Positions 18,436 through 28,400 of a stretch of DNA of 64,000 nucleotides are shown in pieces (positions within the stretch are counted from its first letter, which is position 1; each line of letters starts with the position of its first letter). The notes beneath the pieces were generated by a model that was not told where the DNA came from, made no database searches, and saw only the letters and a program-made list of their open reading frames with translations. The DNA is from Aurantimonas marina. Lineage in GTDB: Bacteria > Pseudomonadota > Alphaproteobacteria > Rhizobiales > Rhizobiaceae. The position numbers and the translations under genes are program-made. The stretch is taken from the NCBI RefSeq assembly GCF_017183135.1, contig NZ_JADDXW010000002.1, positions 248,001 to 312,000 on the forward strand. The letters are read 5' to 3'.

Positions 18436-19496
18436 ACACGCCGGCTCCGCTTCGAATGGGTTTCTGCGGCGCGGGCTGGGTGGTCCGCAATTGCTACCGG
18501 CCGGCGCTGGAGACCCTAGGCGGCCGGGTCGTCGTCGCGGCGGCGCTCGAACCGGATCCGGCGGCGCAGGCGGCGGCTCGCGACCTGTTTCCCGAGGCCC
18601 TGATCGTGTCGACGCGCGAGGATCTGTCGGCGGCGCCGATCGAGGCTGTCATCATCGCGTCGCCAAACCCCTGCCATGTCGACGACGCGGAAGCGTTTCT
18701 CTCGAGCGGCCTCGCCTGCCTGGTCGAAAAGCCGGTGCTGCGCGGTTCCGCCGATTGGGCGCGGCTGTCGGCGGCCGGCCGTCGCGGCGGGGCGGCGCTC
18801 GCCGCCGGCGTCGCCTGCCGTCACCGCCCCGACGTCAGCCGCTGGCTGGAGGGCGCGGCAACGATCGGCCCGCTGCGGCGCCTCGACCTGATCTGGCATC
18901 GCCAGCGCGGCGTTCCGGCGACCGCCTGGCACCTAGCTGAATCGCCCGGCTGGACCGGCGTCTTCGCCGATCTCGGCTCACACCTTGTCGATCTGGCCGG
19001 CGCCGCGCTTCGCTGGCGTACCGACGGGCTGGACATTCGTTTCGCGCGTCGGTCCCGCACAGGCCATGCCGCGCCCGCCGCATGGTACGATGGGACGGCG
19101 CCAGAACTCTCGCCCAGCGCTTTTGGCCCCGCCGACCGCTTCGAAGCAGAGGGGCGCGTCGCGGACTGCACCGTTCGTCTTTCCGTTCGCTGGCGCGACG
19201 AGACGCCGGGCGACCTCGTCCGGCTCGACGCGATCGGCGAGGACGGCGTCTGCCGGCTCGACGGCCTGTTCGGCTTCTCCGGAGAACGCCGGACCCCGCA
19301 CCAGCGCGTCACCCTGAAGCGACGCGGCGAAGCGCCGGAGATTTCGGATTTCATGCCCGGCCCCGCTCTTCACGTCGCAGGTTTTGCGGCGATGCTGGAG
19401 GCATTTCAGCGCCGCGCCGCCGCCGGATGGCAAGAGCAACCAGACCTCGATTTTGCCGCCCGACTCGGCGATGCGATCGCAACGGCGCTGCGATGA
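18432..19496 (+). CDS. Gfo/Idh/MocA family NAD(P)-dependent sugar oxidoreductase
   Basis: 354 residues. The N-terminal Rossmann fold starts RMGFCGAGWVVRNCY (GxGxxG-like), with the family motif EKP at residues 99-101 (CLVEKPVL) and a C-terminal domain containing DLGSHLVDLAGAAL with the usual histidine-aspartate pair. These enzymes oxidise or reduce hydroxyls of sugars, sugar phosphates or inositols. The GTG start overlaps the preceding stop (GTGA). Together with the following ROK kinase and DegT aminotransferase it resembles the oxidoreductase of kanosamine-type pathways (NtdC, RifL), a plausible 3-dehydrogenase role by context only. Confidence 0.85.
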   Translation: MNTPAPLRMGFCGAGWVVRNCYRPALETLGGRVVVAAALEPDPAAQAAARDLFPEALIVSTREDLSAAPIEAVIIASPNPCHVDDAEAFLSSGLACLVEKPVLRGSADWARLSAAGRRGGAALAAGVACRHRPDVSRWLEGAATIGPLRRLDLIWHRQRGVPATAWHLAESPGWTGVFADLGSHLVDLAGAALRWRTDGLDIRFARRSRTGHAAPAAWYDGTAPELSPSAFGPADRFEAEGRVADCTVRLSVRWRDETPGDLVRLDAIGEDGVCRLDGLFGFSGERRTPHQRVTLKRRGEAPEISDFMPGPALHVAGFAAMLEAFQRRAAAGWQEQPDLDFAARLGDAIATALR

Positions 19497-20341
19497 GCGC
19501 GGTCCTCGCCGTCGACCTCGGGGGCACGTGGCTGCGCGCGGCGCTGGTCGGCCCGAACGACGATATCCGCAGCCGGATCGGCACGATCCCGACGCCGTCT
19601 GGCGCGCCGGATTGTGCCCGCGCGATCGCCGACGCATGGGAAGCGGCCGCGCGGCCGGCGCGGCTCGCCATCGCGGCGGCGCCCCATTGCGACGCGGCGG
19701 GTCGGGTGATCCGCTGGCCGAACCGCCCGGCTTATGAGGGCGAGACGATCCTACCTCCCGACCTTGCCGGGCAAGTCGATTTTCGCATCCTCGACGACGC
19801 CGCGGCCGCCGCCCTCGCCGCGCATACCGTGGGCACGCCGGACACGGCGCGCGAGACCACCGTCGTCTTCGCGATCGGCACCGGGATCGGCGGCGGCGCG
19901 GTCGTTGGCGGCCGGCTCCTGACCGGCCGGAGCGGCGCGGCGATGGCGGTCGGGCATATCAAGGTTCCCGCCGCCAGCGGCCTCGTCTGCGCCTGCGGCG
20001 AGATCGGCTGCCTACAGGCGGCGGCGTCCGGCCGGGCCTTGCGCCGCATGCTGGGCCAGTCCGACGCGGATGCCTTCGACATCTTCGCGCTACCGGCATC
20101 GATCCGCGATCCGGTTCTGGACCGCGCCGCCGACGCTTTGGCCGAGGCACTGGCGACCCTCGCCCGGCTGTTCGATCCGCACCGGCTGGTGATCGGCGGC
20201 GGCCTCGGCCTGTCGCCCCTGTTCGATCTATGTGCCGAGCGATTCACCGGCGGCGGACGGCCGCCGCCGATCCGGCATCCGCACGGCGCCGATGCCGCGC
20301 TCATCGGCGCGACGCGGGCGGGATTCCGCGCATTCGCTTGA
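19493..20341 (+). CDS. ROK family sugar kinase
   Basis: 282 residues. An N-terminal phosphate loop VDLGGTWLRAAL and the nucleotide-binding IGTGIGGGAVVGG are followed by the ROK zinc signature, GH-N9-CACGEIGCLQ ending in a serine-glycine. ROK kinases phosphorylate glucose and aminosugars such as kanosamine or N-acetylmannosamine. Its start overlaps the previous stop (ATGA), so production is tied to the oxidoreductase. By context it would make a sugar 6-phosphate for the oxidation and transamination steps encoded on either side. Exact sugar preference cannot be read from sequence. Confidence 0.88.
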   Translation: MSAVLAVDLGGTWLRAALVGPNDDIRSRIGTIPTPSGAPDCARAIADAWEAAARPARLAIAAAPHCDAAGRVIRWPNRPAYEGETILPPDLAGQVDFRILDDAAAAALAAHTVGTPDTARETTVVFAIGTGIGGGAVVGGRLLTGRSGAAMAVGHIKVPAASGLVCACGEIGCLQAAASGRALRRMLGQSDADAFDIFALPASIRDPVLDRAADALAEALATLARLFDPHRLVIGGGLGLSPLFDLCAERFTGGGRPPPIRHPHGADAALIGATRAGFRAFA

Positions 20342-20366
20342 CGCGCGCAATCGCCTCCATAATACT

Positions 20367-20384
20367 ACTTAAGGTTACATTCGA
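20367..20384 (+). promoter_or_regulatory. AT-rich element before the DegT gene, similar to others in the cluster
   Basis: The only sizeable intercistronic gap in the left arm (51 bases) contains CTTAAGGTTACAT (20368-20380), similar to stretches at 13555, 35678 and, on the minus strand, 41566. It may be an internal promoter or operator; a GAGGG ribosome site follows before the ATG at 20393. Confidence 0.35.
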
Positions 20385-20392
20385 GGGTATCG

Positions 20393-21613
20393 ATGCACGC
20401 CGATTTCGCCTCCCGCATTCCGGCCTGGCCCCGCTTCGATGAAGCGGACGAAGCCGCGCTGATCGATGTGCTGCGCTCGCGGCGCTGGTGGCGCGGCAAT
20501 GGCGATGTCAGCGACCATTTCGAAACGGCTTTCGCCGAGTTTCTGAGTGTTGGCCATGTCCGCGCCGTCTCCCACGGCACGGCGGCTCTGGAGCTCGCCC
20601 TTGCCGCCCTCGGAATCGGCGCCGGCGACGAGGTCATCGTGCCGGCGACGACCTTCATCGCAACCGCCTCCGCGGTCTTGAGACTCGGTGCATGGCCGAT
20701 TCCGGTGGACGTCGAGCCGGACACGCTCAATATCGACGTGGACCTGATCGAAGCGGCGATCGGCCCGCGCACCCGCGCCATCGTGCCGGTGCATATGGCC
20801 GGACAGGCCGCACGGATGCCCGAGATCATGGCGATCGCCGGCCGTCACGGCCTGTCGGTCGTCGAGGACGCCGCCCATGCCCACGGCGCCCGCGCCTTCG
20901 GTCAGGCGCTCGGCACGATCGGCGACGCGGCGATCTTCAGCTTCCAGTCCGGCAAGCTGATGACCTGCGGCGAAGGCGGCGCGCTGGTCACCAATCGCTC
21001 GGACATCGCGGCTGTGAGCTTCGCGCTGCATTCCTGCGGCCGGCCGAAGGGCGACACGGATTATCGCCATGTGATGCCCGCAACCAACATGCGGCTGACC
21101 GAGTTACAGACCGCCCTCCTCCTCGGCCAGCTTCGCCGCCTGCCGGATCAGATGACGCGGCGCGATCGGATGGCGCCGTTCTTCGAGGCACGGCTCGCCG
21201 AGGCCGGACTGCGACCGCTGGCAACCCGCCCCTATGTCGAGCGGCACGGCCGCTACATGGTGCTGGCCTGGTTCGACCCGGCCGATTTCGGCGGTCGCGA
21301 CGCGGGCGCGCTATCGGCCGAATTGCGGGCGATGGGAATCCCGGTCTTCCGCTGCTTTCCGCCGGTGCACCGGACCGGGATGTTCGCGCCGGGCGCGCTT
21401 CGCAGGCTTGGCGGCATCGCCGGCGTGCCGCCCGACTATGCCGCCTTGCCGACACCCGTCGCCGACGCGGCGGCCAAATCGGTCATCTGGTTCTCGCATA
21501 CGCTGCTGCTCGGCGACGAGGCGCTGCTCGCCGACATCGCGGCGGCACTCGCCTCGCTCAGGACAGCGGCACCGGCAAGCGCCGCGCCCGCCCGGCCCTC
21601 CGTTCCGGCGTGA
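20393..21613 (+). CDS. DegT/DnrJ/EryC1/StrS family PLP aminotransferase
   Basis: 406 residues of the sugar/cyclitol aminotransferase family. Visible motifs are SHGTAALELAL (PLP phosphate binding), VIVPATTFIATASAV, VVEDAAHAHGA, and FSFQSGKLMTCGEGG with the Schiff-base Lys188. The family transaminates keto-sugars or keto-cyclitols; NtdA, StsC and AHBA synthase belong to it. The C-terminal 20 residues are alanine/proline-rich and probably disordered. With the preceding oxidoreductase and ROK kinase it would complete a 3-amino-3-deoxyhexose type route (inference). It is followed after six bases by the ligase gene. Confidence 0.92.
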   Translation: MHADFASRIPAWPRFDEADEAALIDVLRSRRWWRGNGDVSDHFETAFAEFLSVGHVRAVSHGTAALELALAALGIGAGDEVIVPATTFIATASAVLRLGAWPIPVDVEPDTLNIDVDLIEAAIGPRTRAIVPVHMAGQAARMPEIMAIAGRHGLSVVEDAAHAHGARAFGQALGTIGDAAIFSFQSGKLMTCGEGGALVTNRSDIAAVSFALHSCGRPKGDTDYRHVMPATNMRLTELQTALLLGQLRRLPDQMTRRDRMAPFFEARLAEAGLRPLATRPYVERHGRYMVLAWFDPADFGGRDAGALSAELRAMGIPVFRCFPPVHRTGMFAPGALRRLGGIAGVPPDYAALPTPVADAAAKSVIWFSHTLLLGDEALLADIAAALASLRTAAPASAAPARPSVPA

Positions 21614-21619
21614 CCCCCG

Positions 21620-23020
21620 ATGGGCCTCCCCGAAACCGGCTTCACCGCGTTATCGGAGACGTTCAGCGAAGCCTGTCTGGAGGAAAGCAGCGGCGCGGTC
21701 GTCGGCTTCGCCAGCTTTCAGGCCGCAGCGAGTCGGGCCACGGCGGCGGCGTTCGCAACGCAGGATGCGCGCGGGCAGTGCCTGGAACCCGGCGCCCCGG
21801 TGCTTCTCGCCGAAGACAGCGGCCTGTCGCTCTTGTCGAAGATCGTCGGTCTCTGGGATGTCGGCGCCGTCCCGCTGATCGCGCCCACTAGCGCAAGCCC
21901 GATAAGCGCCGCGTTGACGGACCAGATCGACTGGCGCTGGGATGGCGAGCGACGGGTGCTGCTCGGCGAACACGCTTCGCGCATTCGACCCAACGACCCC
22001 GAACCGGCCGGGATCATCCATCTGACCTCAGGCTCGACGAGGGCCCCGAAGCTCGCGCCCCGCAGCATCAAAAGCCTGCTCGACGAGGCTGCGCGCTACC
22101 GCGCCCGCTACGGCTTACGGGCGGGCGAACACGCACTCGTCGCCGCTCCGATCGGCCATTCCTTCGGTTTCGGCGCGTTGCTGGGCCTGGCCGCGTCGGG
22201 CGCGACCATCGCCGTGCCGCCGGTGTTCAACGCCCGACGTCTGGCGCGCGCCCTTCTCGCCGGTCGTTACGCGGCCGTCATCCTCACCGCCCCGATGGCG
22301 CGGCTGCTCGCCGCGGCCGCCCGCCGGATCGACCTGCCGGCCATTCCAGGGCTGCGGCTGGCGATCGCCGGGGCCGGTCCCGTCTCCGATGCCTTGTCGG
22401 ACGATTTCGTGGCAACGTTCGGCTGCCCGCTCGGCCGCAATTACGGCTGTAGCGAAACCGGCGCGACATTCGGCGAAGCGGCGGCGCTGCCCGGAGGCGT
22501 CATCGGCCGGCCCTTCGACGGCATTCGTGTCCTCAGCCCTTCCGGCGGCGAGACGGCCGAACTCGTCCTCGACCTCGGCCACGCGGTGCTCGCCGCCACG
22601 GAGCCGCCTCTGTCCGTCTGGCGCAGCGGCGACAACGCCTACCGCCTGCCGGACGGGACGATCCGCCTGCTCGGCCGGCGCGACGCCCGACTGAAGGTCA
22701 ACGGCCGGAGCATCGATGGCGACCGCCTGGCCAACGCCGCCCGGGCGGCTCCCGGCGTTACGGATGCCATCGCCCTCGTTCTCCAGGCGCCATCGGCGCC
22801 CGACCGCGACTATCTGGTGCTGGTCTGCGAGGGCGACGGGATCGCGCCCGACCAGCTGGCAGCAACGATCGCCGGAGGGGGCGGGCCGATGCCGCACAAG
22901 ATCGCGACGCTGAAGCGCTTTCCCCGCACCGCCGCCGGCAAGCCGGATCACGCGGCGCTCGGAGCGGCGATGGTTTCCGGCAAGGCGCGGCGGATCGCTT
23001 GCCCGCCTTGGATCAAATGA
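21620..23020 (+). CDS. AMP-forming acyl/aryl ligase (ANL superfamily), divergent
   Basis: 466 residues, shorter than typical ANL enzymes (about 500-550). The ATP-binding P-loop reads LTSGSTRAPK (about 135-144), with arginine in place of the usual glycine. Other ANL motifs are GRNYGCSETG, WRSGDNAYR, LLGRRDARLKVNG (hinge) and PRTAAGKPDH with the A10 catalytic lysine. Enzymes of this group activate a carboxylic acid as an adenylate and load it on CoA or a carrier protein. Two free carrier proteins are encoded in the right arm of the cluster and are plausible partners. Substrate unknown. Confidence 0.85.
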   Translation: MGLPETGFTALSETFSEACLEESSGAVVGFASFQAAASRATAAAFATQDARGQCLEPGAPVLLAEDSGLSLLSKIVGLWDVGAVPLIAPTSASPISAALTDQIDWRWDGERRVLLGEHASRIRPNDPEPAGIIHLTSGSTRAPKLAPRSIKSLLDEAARYRARYGLRAGEHALVAAPIGHSFGFGALLGLAASGATIAVPPVFNARRLARALLAGRYAAVILTAPMARLLAAAARRIDLPAIPGLRLAIAGAGPVSDALSDDFVATFGCPLGRNYGCSETGATFGEAAALPGGVIGRPFDGIRVLSPSGGETAELVLDLGHAVLAATEPPLSVWRSGDNAYRLPDGTIRLLGRRDARLKVNGRSIDGDRLANAARAAPGVTDAIALVLQAPSAPDRDYLVLVCEGDGIAPDQLAATIAGGGGPMPHKIATLKRFPRTAAGKPDHAALGAAMVSGKARRIACPPWIK

Positions 23021-24078
23021 CCGGCACCGACCCCGCGACGCCCAATGCGCCCGGCACGACCGCCCTGCTCCTCCCGCATTTTTCGCCGGCGCCCGACGGC
23101 GTCATCACCGCCGGCGGAAGGCCGCTGCCTCTTGATTCCGACATGGCCGCGCTGGCCCGGCTGTTGACGGCGGAGACCCCCCTCGGCGACCTGCCCGCAA
23201 CCCCGGCCGGCGCGGAGCGCGCGCTTGCCGATCTCGTCCGAAGCGGCCTTGCCATCGTGCTGCCGCCGCCGGTCGCCGCCAACCCCGGCGCCGGCGTCGA
23301 CCTCATCCTGTCGCCGCATGTCGACGACGCGGCGCTGTCGCTCGGCGGCATGCTCGCCGAACATCGCGGCGACGGACGCCGCCGCATCGTCTGCAACGTC
23401 TTTTCCGACCAGGCCTATCAGAGCGGACTGCGCGCCCCCACGCACACCCTCGCCGCGCTTGCCGCAGCGGAGGATCGCCTCGCCGGGCGTATCCTCGGCT
23501 ATGAGAGCCGCGATGGCGGCCTTGCCGGCGCGCAGGATCGCCACCGCCTGCCGCTCGCCCGCACGCTCGGCTGGACAGAGGCAAGCGTCCGGCTCGAGTC
23601 GACGTTTTGCCGGGAGATCGCCGACCTCGCGGCGCGCATCCTGGACCTCCTTGCGCGGGAGCCGGCGACGGGCGATGTCCGGCTGTTCGCCCCGTCCGGC
23701 ATCGGCGGTCATCTCGACCATCTGCTGGTCCGGCTTGCCGTCTGCGACCTTCTTGCCGACGGCGCACTCGATCCGGCCCAAACGCAATTCTACGAGGATC
23801 TACCTTACGCGGCGGCCAACATGCCCGGCGCGGACGCGCCGGCCGGCTTCGCCCCGGCCCTTCGCGCATTAGGCCCCCCGGCCCTTGCCGCCAAGCTCGC
23901 CGCGCTGCGGGTGTTCCGCACCCGGCTGCGCGGCCCGCAGATCGCGCTATGCCGCCGGCACGCGGTTCTCCTCGCGGGCGGAACCGGCGCGGCGGAACGG
24001 GTTTTCCGCCATTCACGCGCAAGGATGGGCCCAGCAACCATGGACAGAAACGCCGCGCTCGGCTCTATGGCCCCATGA
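23017..24078 (+). CDS. PIG-L/LmbE family deacetylase with an N-terminal winged-helix-like region
   Basis: 353 residues. The zinc-binding motifs of PIG-L enzymes are clear: SPHVDDAALSLGG (PHxDD at 100-104) and GGHLDHLLVR (HxxH at 232-235). Such enzymes remove N-acetyl groups from aminosugars (MshB, BtrD and relatives). The 90 residues before it are not part of the usual family; the pattern of short strands and helices ending LADLVRSGLAIVLPPP recalls a PqqD-like winged helix, which would fit peptide recognition, but this is only a pattern-based guess. The start overlaps the ligase stop (ATGA) and the stop overlaps the next start in the same way. Confidence 0.82.
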   Translation: MTGTDPATPNAPGTTALLLPHFSPAPDGVITAGGRPLPLDSDMAALARLLTAETPLGDLPATPAGAERALADLVRSGLAIVLPPPVAANPGAGVDLILSPHVDDAALSLGGMLAEHRGDGRRRIVCNVFSDQAYQSGLRAPTHTLAALAAAEDRLAGRILGYESRDGGLAGAQDRHRLPLARTLGWTEASVRLESTFCREIADLAARILDLLAREPATGDVRLFAPSGIGGHLDHLLVRLAVCDLLADGALDPAQTQFYEDLPYAAANMPGADAPAGFAPALRALGPPALAAKLAALRVFRTRLRGPQIALCRRHAVLLAGGTGAAERVFRHSRARMGPATMDRNAALGSMAP

Positions 24079-25325
24079 GTGCTGACGATCACCCCCAAGC
24101 CGACCCGGCCCCGCCCGCCGGCGACCTCCTCGCCGATGTCGCCAAGGCGACCGAGCTTCGCGAAGGCCGCGAGGGCGTCGCGACGGTCCTGCGGATCGTG
24201 GCGAATGACGGCCCGCTGGCGCTGCGCGATCTGGCGCGGCTCGCGCGCATGCCGCTGCCCGTGGTCAGCGCCATCCGCCGCGAGCTGGAAACCCTGAGGC
24301 TGCTGGAGCGCGGCCAGGGCGTGGCGCTGTCGGATACCGGCCGCACCTTCGCCCGCGACAGCCTCGGCCTCGCAGCGCAACCCGCATCCGCCGTTCCCGT
24401 CCGCACCCCGCGCGCCCGCTTTGACGATGCCGGCGACACGCTCGATCCCGTCCTCGCGCCGCTCTTGCCGGCGATGCAGGCCCATCTCGCCGACGGGCCG
24501 AAAGTCGACGTCACGCTCGATCAGGCGCCCTGCACCGCCGAGACGGCACTCCGGCGCGCTTTCGCCATGCACCGGGCGGGCGCGCTCGCCGGCCGGCGCA
24601 TCCTGCTTCTCGGCGACGACGATTCCCTATCGATCGCCATCGGCCTCGTCGCCGGCGTCCTCACTGCCCCGCCCCGCCGCCTGACCGTCCTGGAGATCGA
24701 CCCCGAGCGCCTGGCCCATCTCACACGCGGCGCCGCCCGCATCGATTTCGCCTTCGAGCGCATCGCCCACGACATGCGCGATCCCATCCCCGAGGCGCTG
24801 CGCGGCGGCTTCGACGTCGTCGCGACCGACCCGCCCTATACGCTGCCCGGCATGGCGCTGTTCGTCGCGCGCGGCATCGAGGCGCTGGCGGCCGGCCCCG
24901 GCCTGCCAGTGTTCCTCTCCTATGCCGATCTGTCCCCCGACGACCGGCTCGACCTGCAGGCACGGCTGACCGAGCTGGGGCTGGCCGTCCTGCGCATGCG
25001 CCCGTCCTTCAACCGTTATGGCGGCGCCTCGATCCTCGGCTCGGTCGGGCAGTTGATCGAGCTGGAGACCACCAGCCGCACCGCCTCGCCGATCGCCGGC
25101 CAGCGTTTTGACGGCGCGATCTATACCGGCGAAATCCGCCCGCGCCTGCGCCGCTATCGCTGCAAGGCCTGCGCCACGCTGGTTCCGGTCGGCGCCGACC
25201 AGGCCGTCACGACGATCGAGGCGCTGAAGGAGGCCGGCTGCCCGCAATGCGGCGCCCACATTTTCGAGCGCCAGCGCGGCGGCAAGAAGGGCCGCGGTGG
25301 GGGTGAGGCGGTCATTCGGTATTGA
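24075..25325 (+). CDS. BpsA-type aminopropyltransferase homologue (branched polyamine synthase) with zinc ribbon
   Basis: 416 residues. The N-terminal winged helix (about 25-100) and methyltransferase-like core match BpsA, which adds aminopropyl groups from decarboxylated AdoMet to spermidine in thermophiles. The GDDDSLS motif (180-186), containing the GDDD reported as catalytic in the archaeal enzyme, EIDP (207-210) and TDPPYT (251-256) are all present. An added C-terminal zinc ribbon has Cys363, 366, 389 and 392. It closes the left-arm operon, starting four bases inside the deacetylase gene. Together with the AdoMet-decarboxylase homologue at 32.6 kb it suggests aminopropylation of the cluster product; the acceptor is unknown. 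Confidence 0.8.
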   Translation: MSADDHPQADPAPPAGDLLADVAKATELREGREGVATVLRIVANDGPLALRDLARLARMPLPVVSAIRRELETLRLLERGQGVALSDTGRTFARDSLGLAAQPASAVPVRTPRARFDDAGDTLDPVLAPLLPAMQAHLADGPKVDVTLDQAPCTAETALRRAFAMHRAGALAGRRILLLGDDDSLSIAIGLVAGVLTAPPRRLTVLEIDPERLAHLTRGAARIDFAFERIAHDMRDPIPEALRGGFDVVATDPPYTLPGMALFVARGIEALAAGPGLPVFLSYADLSPDDRLDLQARLTELGLAVLRMRPSFNRYGGASILGSVGQLIELETTSRTASPIAGQRFDGAIYTGEIRPRLRRYRCKACATLVPVGADQAVTTIEALKEAGCPQCGAHIFERQRGGKKGRGGGEAVIRY

Positions 25326-25470
25326 CGGCCACGACTGACAGGAAAGCGCCTATGCCGGTCGTTCGCTTTGGTGCGACAATTGCCCGAAAAGCTGACATAT
25401 CCAAGGCTGCACCTAGCGGCACCTTGGCGCCACTAGCAGCAAGCCACGAGGCGCTGGTCCAGCGAACTTC

Positions 25471-28400
25471 CTAGTGGCGCAAGCGGCGTCGAACCCCGGC
25501 CTCAGTGTCGTGTTGGTTCGCTTCCCTCTCATACGTCTTGACCATCCCTCTGAGCAGCGAGGAGGAGAGCATGGGATGCGTGAATTGCAGTGCATCGGCC
25601 CAGTCTCGATACTTGTGAGCGAGTTCGCGTTCCTGCTCCCCGCCTTCCCCGCGCCAGTGGACGCCGCGTAGATTGTAGAGACCGGCGTGTGCGCCTTCGA
25701 AAATCTTCTCGGACTGAAGCTCCTCCATGACGTTTCGCACGGGCTCGCATGGCCAAATACCATCGTCCCCTGTTGGCGCAAGTGCGAAAAGGTGTCCTAT
25801 ATAGACGTCGCAGATGTCGAGGCGATCAATCGTGGCGCTGGTTTCTCGAACTTTTGCGATCCAAGCTGAGAGCTCTGCCTTGCTTAGATCGTCATTTGCG
25901 TCGTGTCCGGGGATTCTCTTCATCCGGTTCAGCAAGCTATAGCCTTTTTGCGACAGATCGTGCCTGCCTTCGGGCATCATGTATTCGGGCGGGTCTTCGC
26001 CGCCACTCTTTCGCCGAGTTGCCCAGGCTAGAGCCTGAACCCACATCTCAGGGTGGGTTTCGACATAGCGCTCCAGATTGATGATGTTGCCTTTCTTACG
26101 GCCGAACGCCTCCGTCAGCACGTCAATATACGCGAATTCCAATCCGGCTTTCTCATCGAGCGTCACATCGGGATTGCCATCTAGCAGGGCGAACGCCTCT
26201 TTGAGGTGATGGCTACTCAGCTGGTACTCGCCGGGTTTGTCATTTCCACTCTGGGCGATCCCCCGAAGGATTTCGACTAGCAGCGCGGGCCTCACGGCCG
26301 CGAGCTTGAAGTCAATGGCGGCGAAAGCGGCGCGCGGGCGTTTGGCGCGCAAGAGCCGTTCTACGGACTCGTTGTTGTCGTCCTCAGAATCCCAAATCCA
26401 TGTCGGATGCACGGCCTGCCAGTAGTCAGCTTGGCCTTTCGTAGATAAGGCATCGACATGGCTCCACGTCGCCGGCTCGTAGAGCGCTAGTAGCAAGAGT
26501 CGCACCCGGTCTGATTCTTCGAGGTCTGCCAGAACAGCCCTCATCAATTTCTCGCGGTCTTCGAGCGGTACGCCTCTCAGCGATCCGAACACCAAGTTCT
26601 GGCGCTCATTGGAAAGCTGGTTCGCGCCCGGACGCAGCGCCTCGATGATGAAGGTAGCAATACCCTCTCTACTCAGTACGTTTTTGACGAAGTGAGCGCC
26701 AATCTGGCCTTGGGCGCTGCCTTTTTCGGCCAGCGCGAAGATGCCGTCCAGACCGCGGCTTTCGTAGATCGCTCGGAGCGCGTCGATCCGCAGCTTCTCG
26801 ATCCTTTCTTCGCGTGCGCGAAAGTCGAAATCAGCTTCCTCACGCTCATCTGCGGATTCTTCGACCCACGCCTGGCGGAATAGCCACTCATGCTTGCTGA
26901 CAACGTCGGCGGGCTCGAGGGAATCGTAGACATTTCGCGCCGTTCGCGAGAGCGCAGCAAAGTCAGCAGTGGAGCCGCGTTTCCGCCCCCGGCGCGAGAG
27001 AACGGTTACGCGAATCTTCTCGCGTACTACAGCGATGTCGTCATCACTCGGCTCGATGGCATGCCAAGCTTTGAGGATGTCCCACACCTGCTCCTGGTAG
27101 TCGGCACCGAGAATGTGGAGCCGCTCGATCAGGTCGCAGATCATCGCCGCAGTATATGCTGGCTGCGACAGCGCCATCTCTACCATGGCCTTTTGAAATT
27201 CGTAGGCCGGTCCCATCATTTTGAAGGGCTCGCCTGCGCCGTAGCCATCGGAGCGCCACTTAGGCTTGTGGGAGTAGTCGCCGACGTCGCCGTAAGTGCC
27301 GAACTGGCCAGTCACAACGCTCCAGCCGGCACGCGGGTATTTTTCCATCAGCTTCGCTACGGCGCGGACCCGCTCGTCATGCGCCGCCGCGGTTTGCGGC
27401 ATCCATGATCGGAAAATCCCGCCGAGTGAGTTGATTGGTTTGTTGGACCAATTGTCCTTGAGCTCGACCTCCGAAAGCTTTCCCAGAACCAGAACGGTAC
27501 GGAGAAAAGTCTCCTTACTCCAGGCAAGCCCCTCAAGTGCCCAGAGCAGTCCTGTGCGTACGATTGCAACCCCTAGAAGACCATCGTCCACCGGACGGAG
27601 CAGCCCGAACACTTCGGGGTTGTCTTCGCGAAGATCATCTTCGAGAATTTTTAGGAAGGCGTCCGGCGAGGCCTCCGCATAGATGGGAAGGTCGCGGTCG
27701 TTTGCTTCGAGTTTGCGTGTCGTCAGCGGCAGTAGCACATCACGCACTAGGCGATCAGCCTGCAACGCGCCGTCAAAGCCAAACCGGCTTCCAAAGAGGT
27801 GCTTGCCGTGAACCGCCAGCAGCACCAGAGTTTCACCACAGCCACTTCGTAGCGCGCCCGAAAATTCGCGGCGTTTGCCTTGGGCATCGGCCCACCAGCG
27901 ATCTTTCTCAGGGATATCGAGCGAAGGATCATCCTCGCTGAGCACGATTCTCGCCAAGCCGAGGAAGTGCTCCAGATCGGAAAGGGTGATGGCGTAGGCG
28001 ATCGCGAACAGAGCGTCGATCTTCGAGATGACGCCGCGATAAGTGCCTACTGACCAGACCGGAGAGTCATTGACGCGGAGCAAGTCCTGCAGGCGACGTT
28101 CAATATCGTCATAGGAGAGAGTTCCTCCAGTGAGCAAACTCACCGCTTCCTTGTCCGACACGTTGGACGAATTCCATGCGCCGACCAGAACGAGCGGGAC
28201 GAGGGAGGCAGCCAAGTGGGGATCGGACGCCCAGCCCGGCGTCCTTACACCTTCAACCTTTGCGAGCCGGCGGCGGAGCACGGTGAGCGAGTGGCCAGAT
28301 TCATGTTCCAGCCGCTTGATGTCGTCGCGCTCCATCCCCATCGCTTCGAGGCCCTTTTGGAAGACTTCGTACCCGACCGGCTCCAGCGTTATGTCGGGAT

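Noticed and set aside
23607-24074. In-frame upstream extension of the BpsA homologue into the deacetylase gene
   Set aside because: The ATG at 24075 overlaps the preceding stop as in neighbouring genes, and the extension is antisense-like Arg/Pro-rich sequence.
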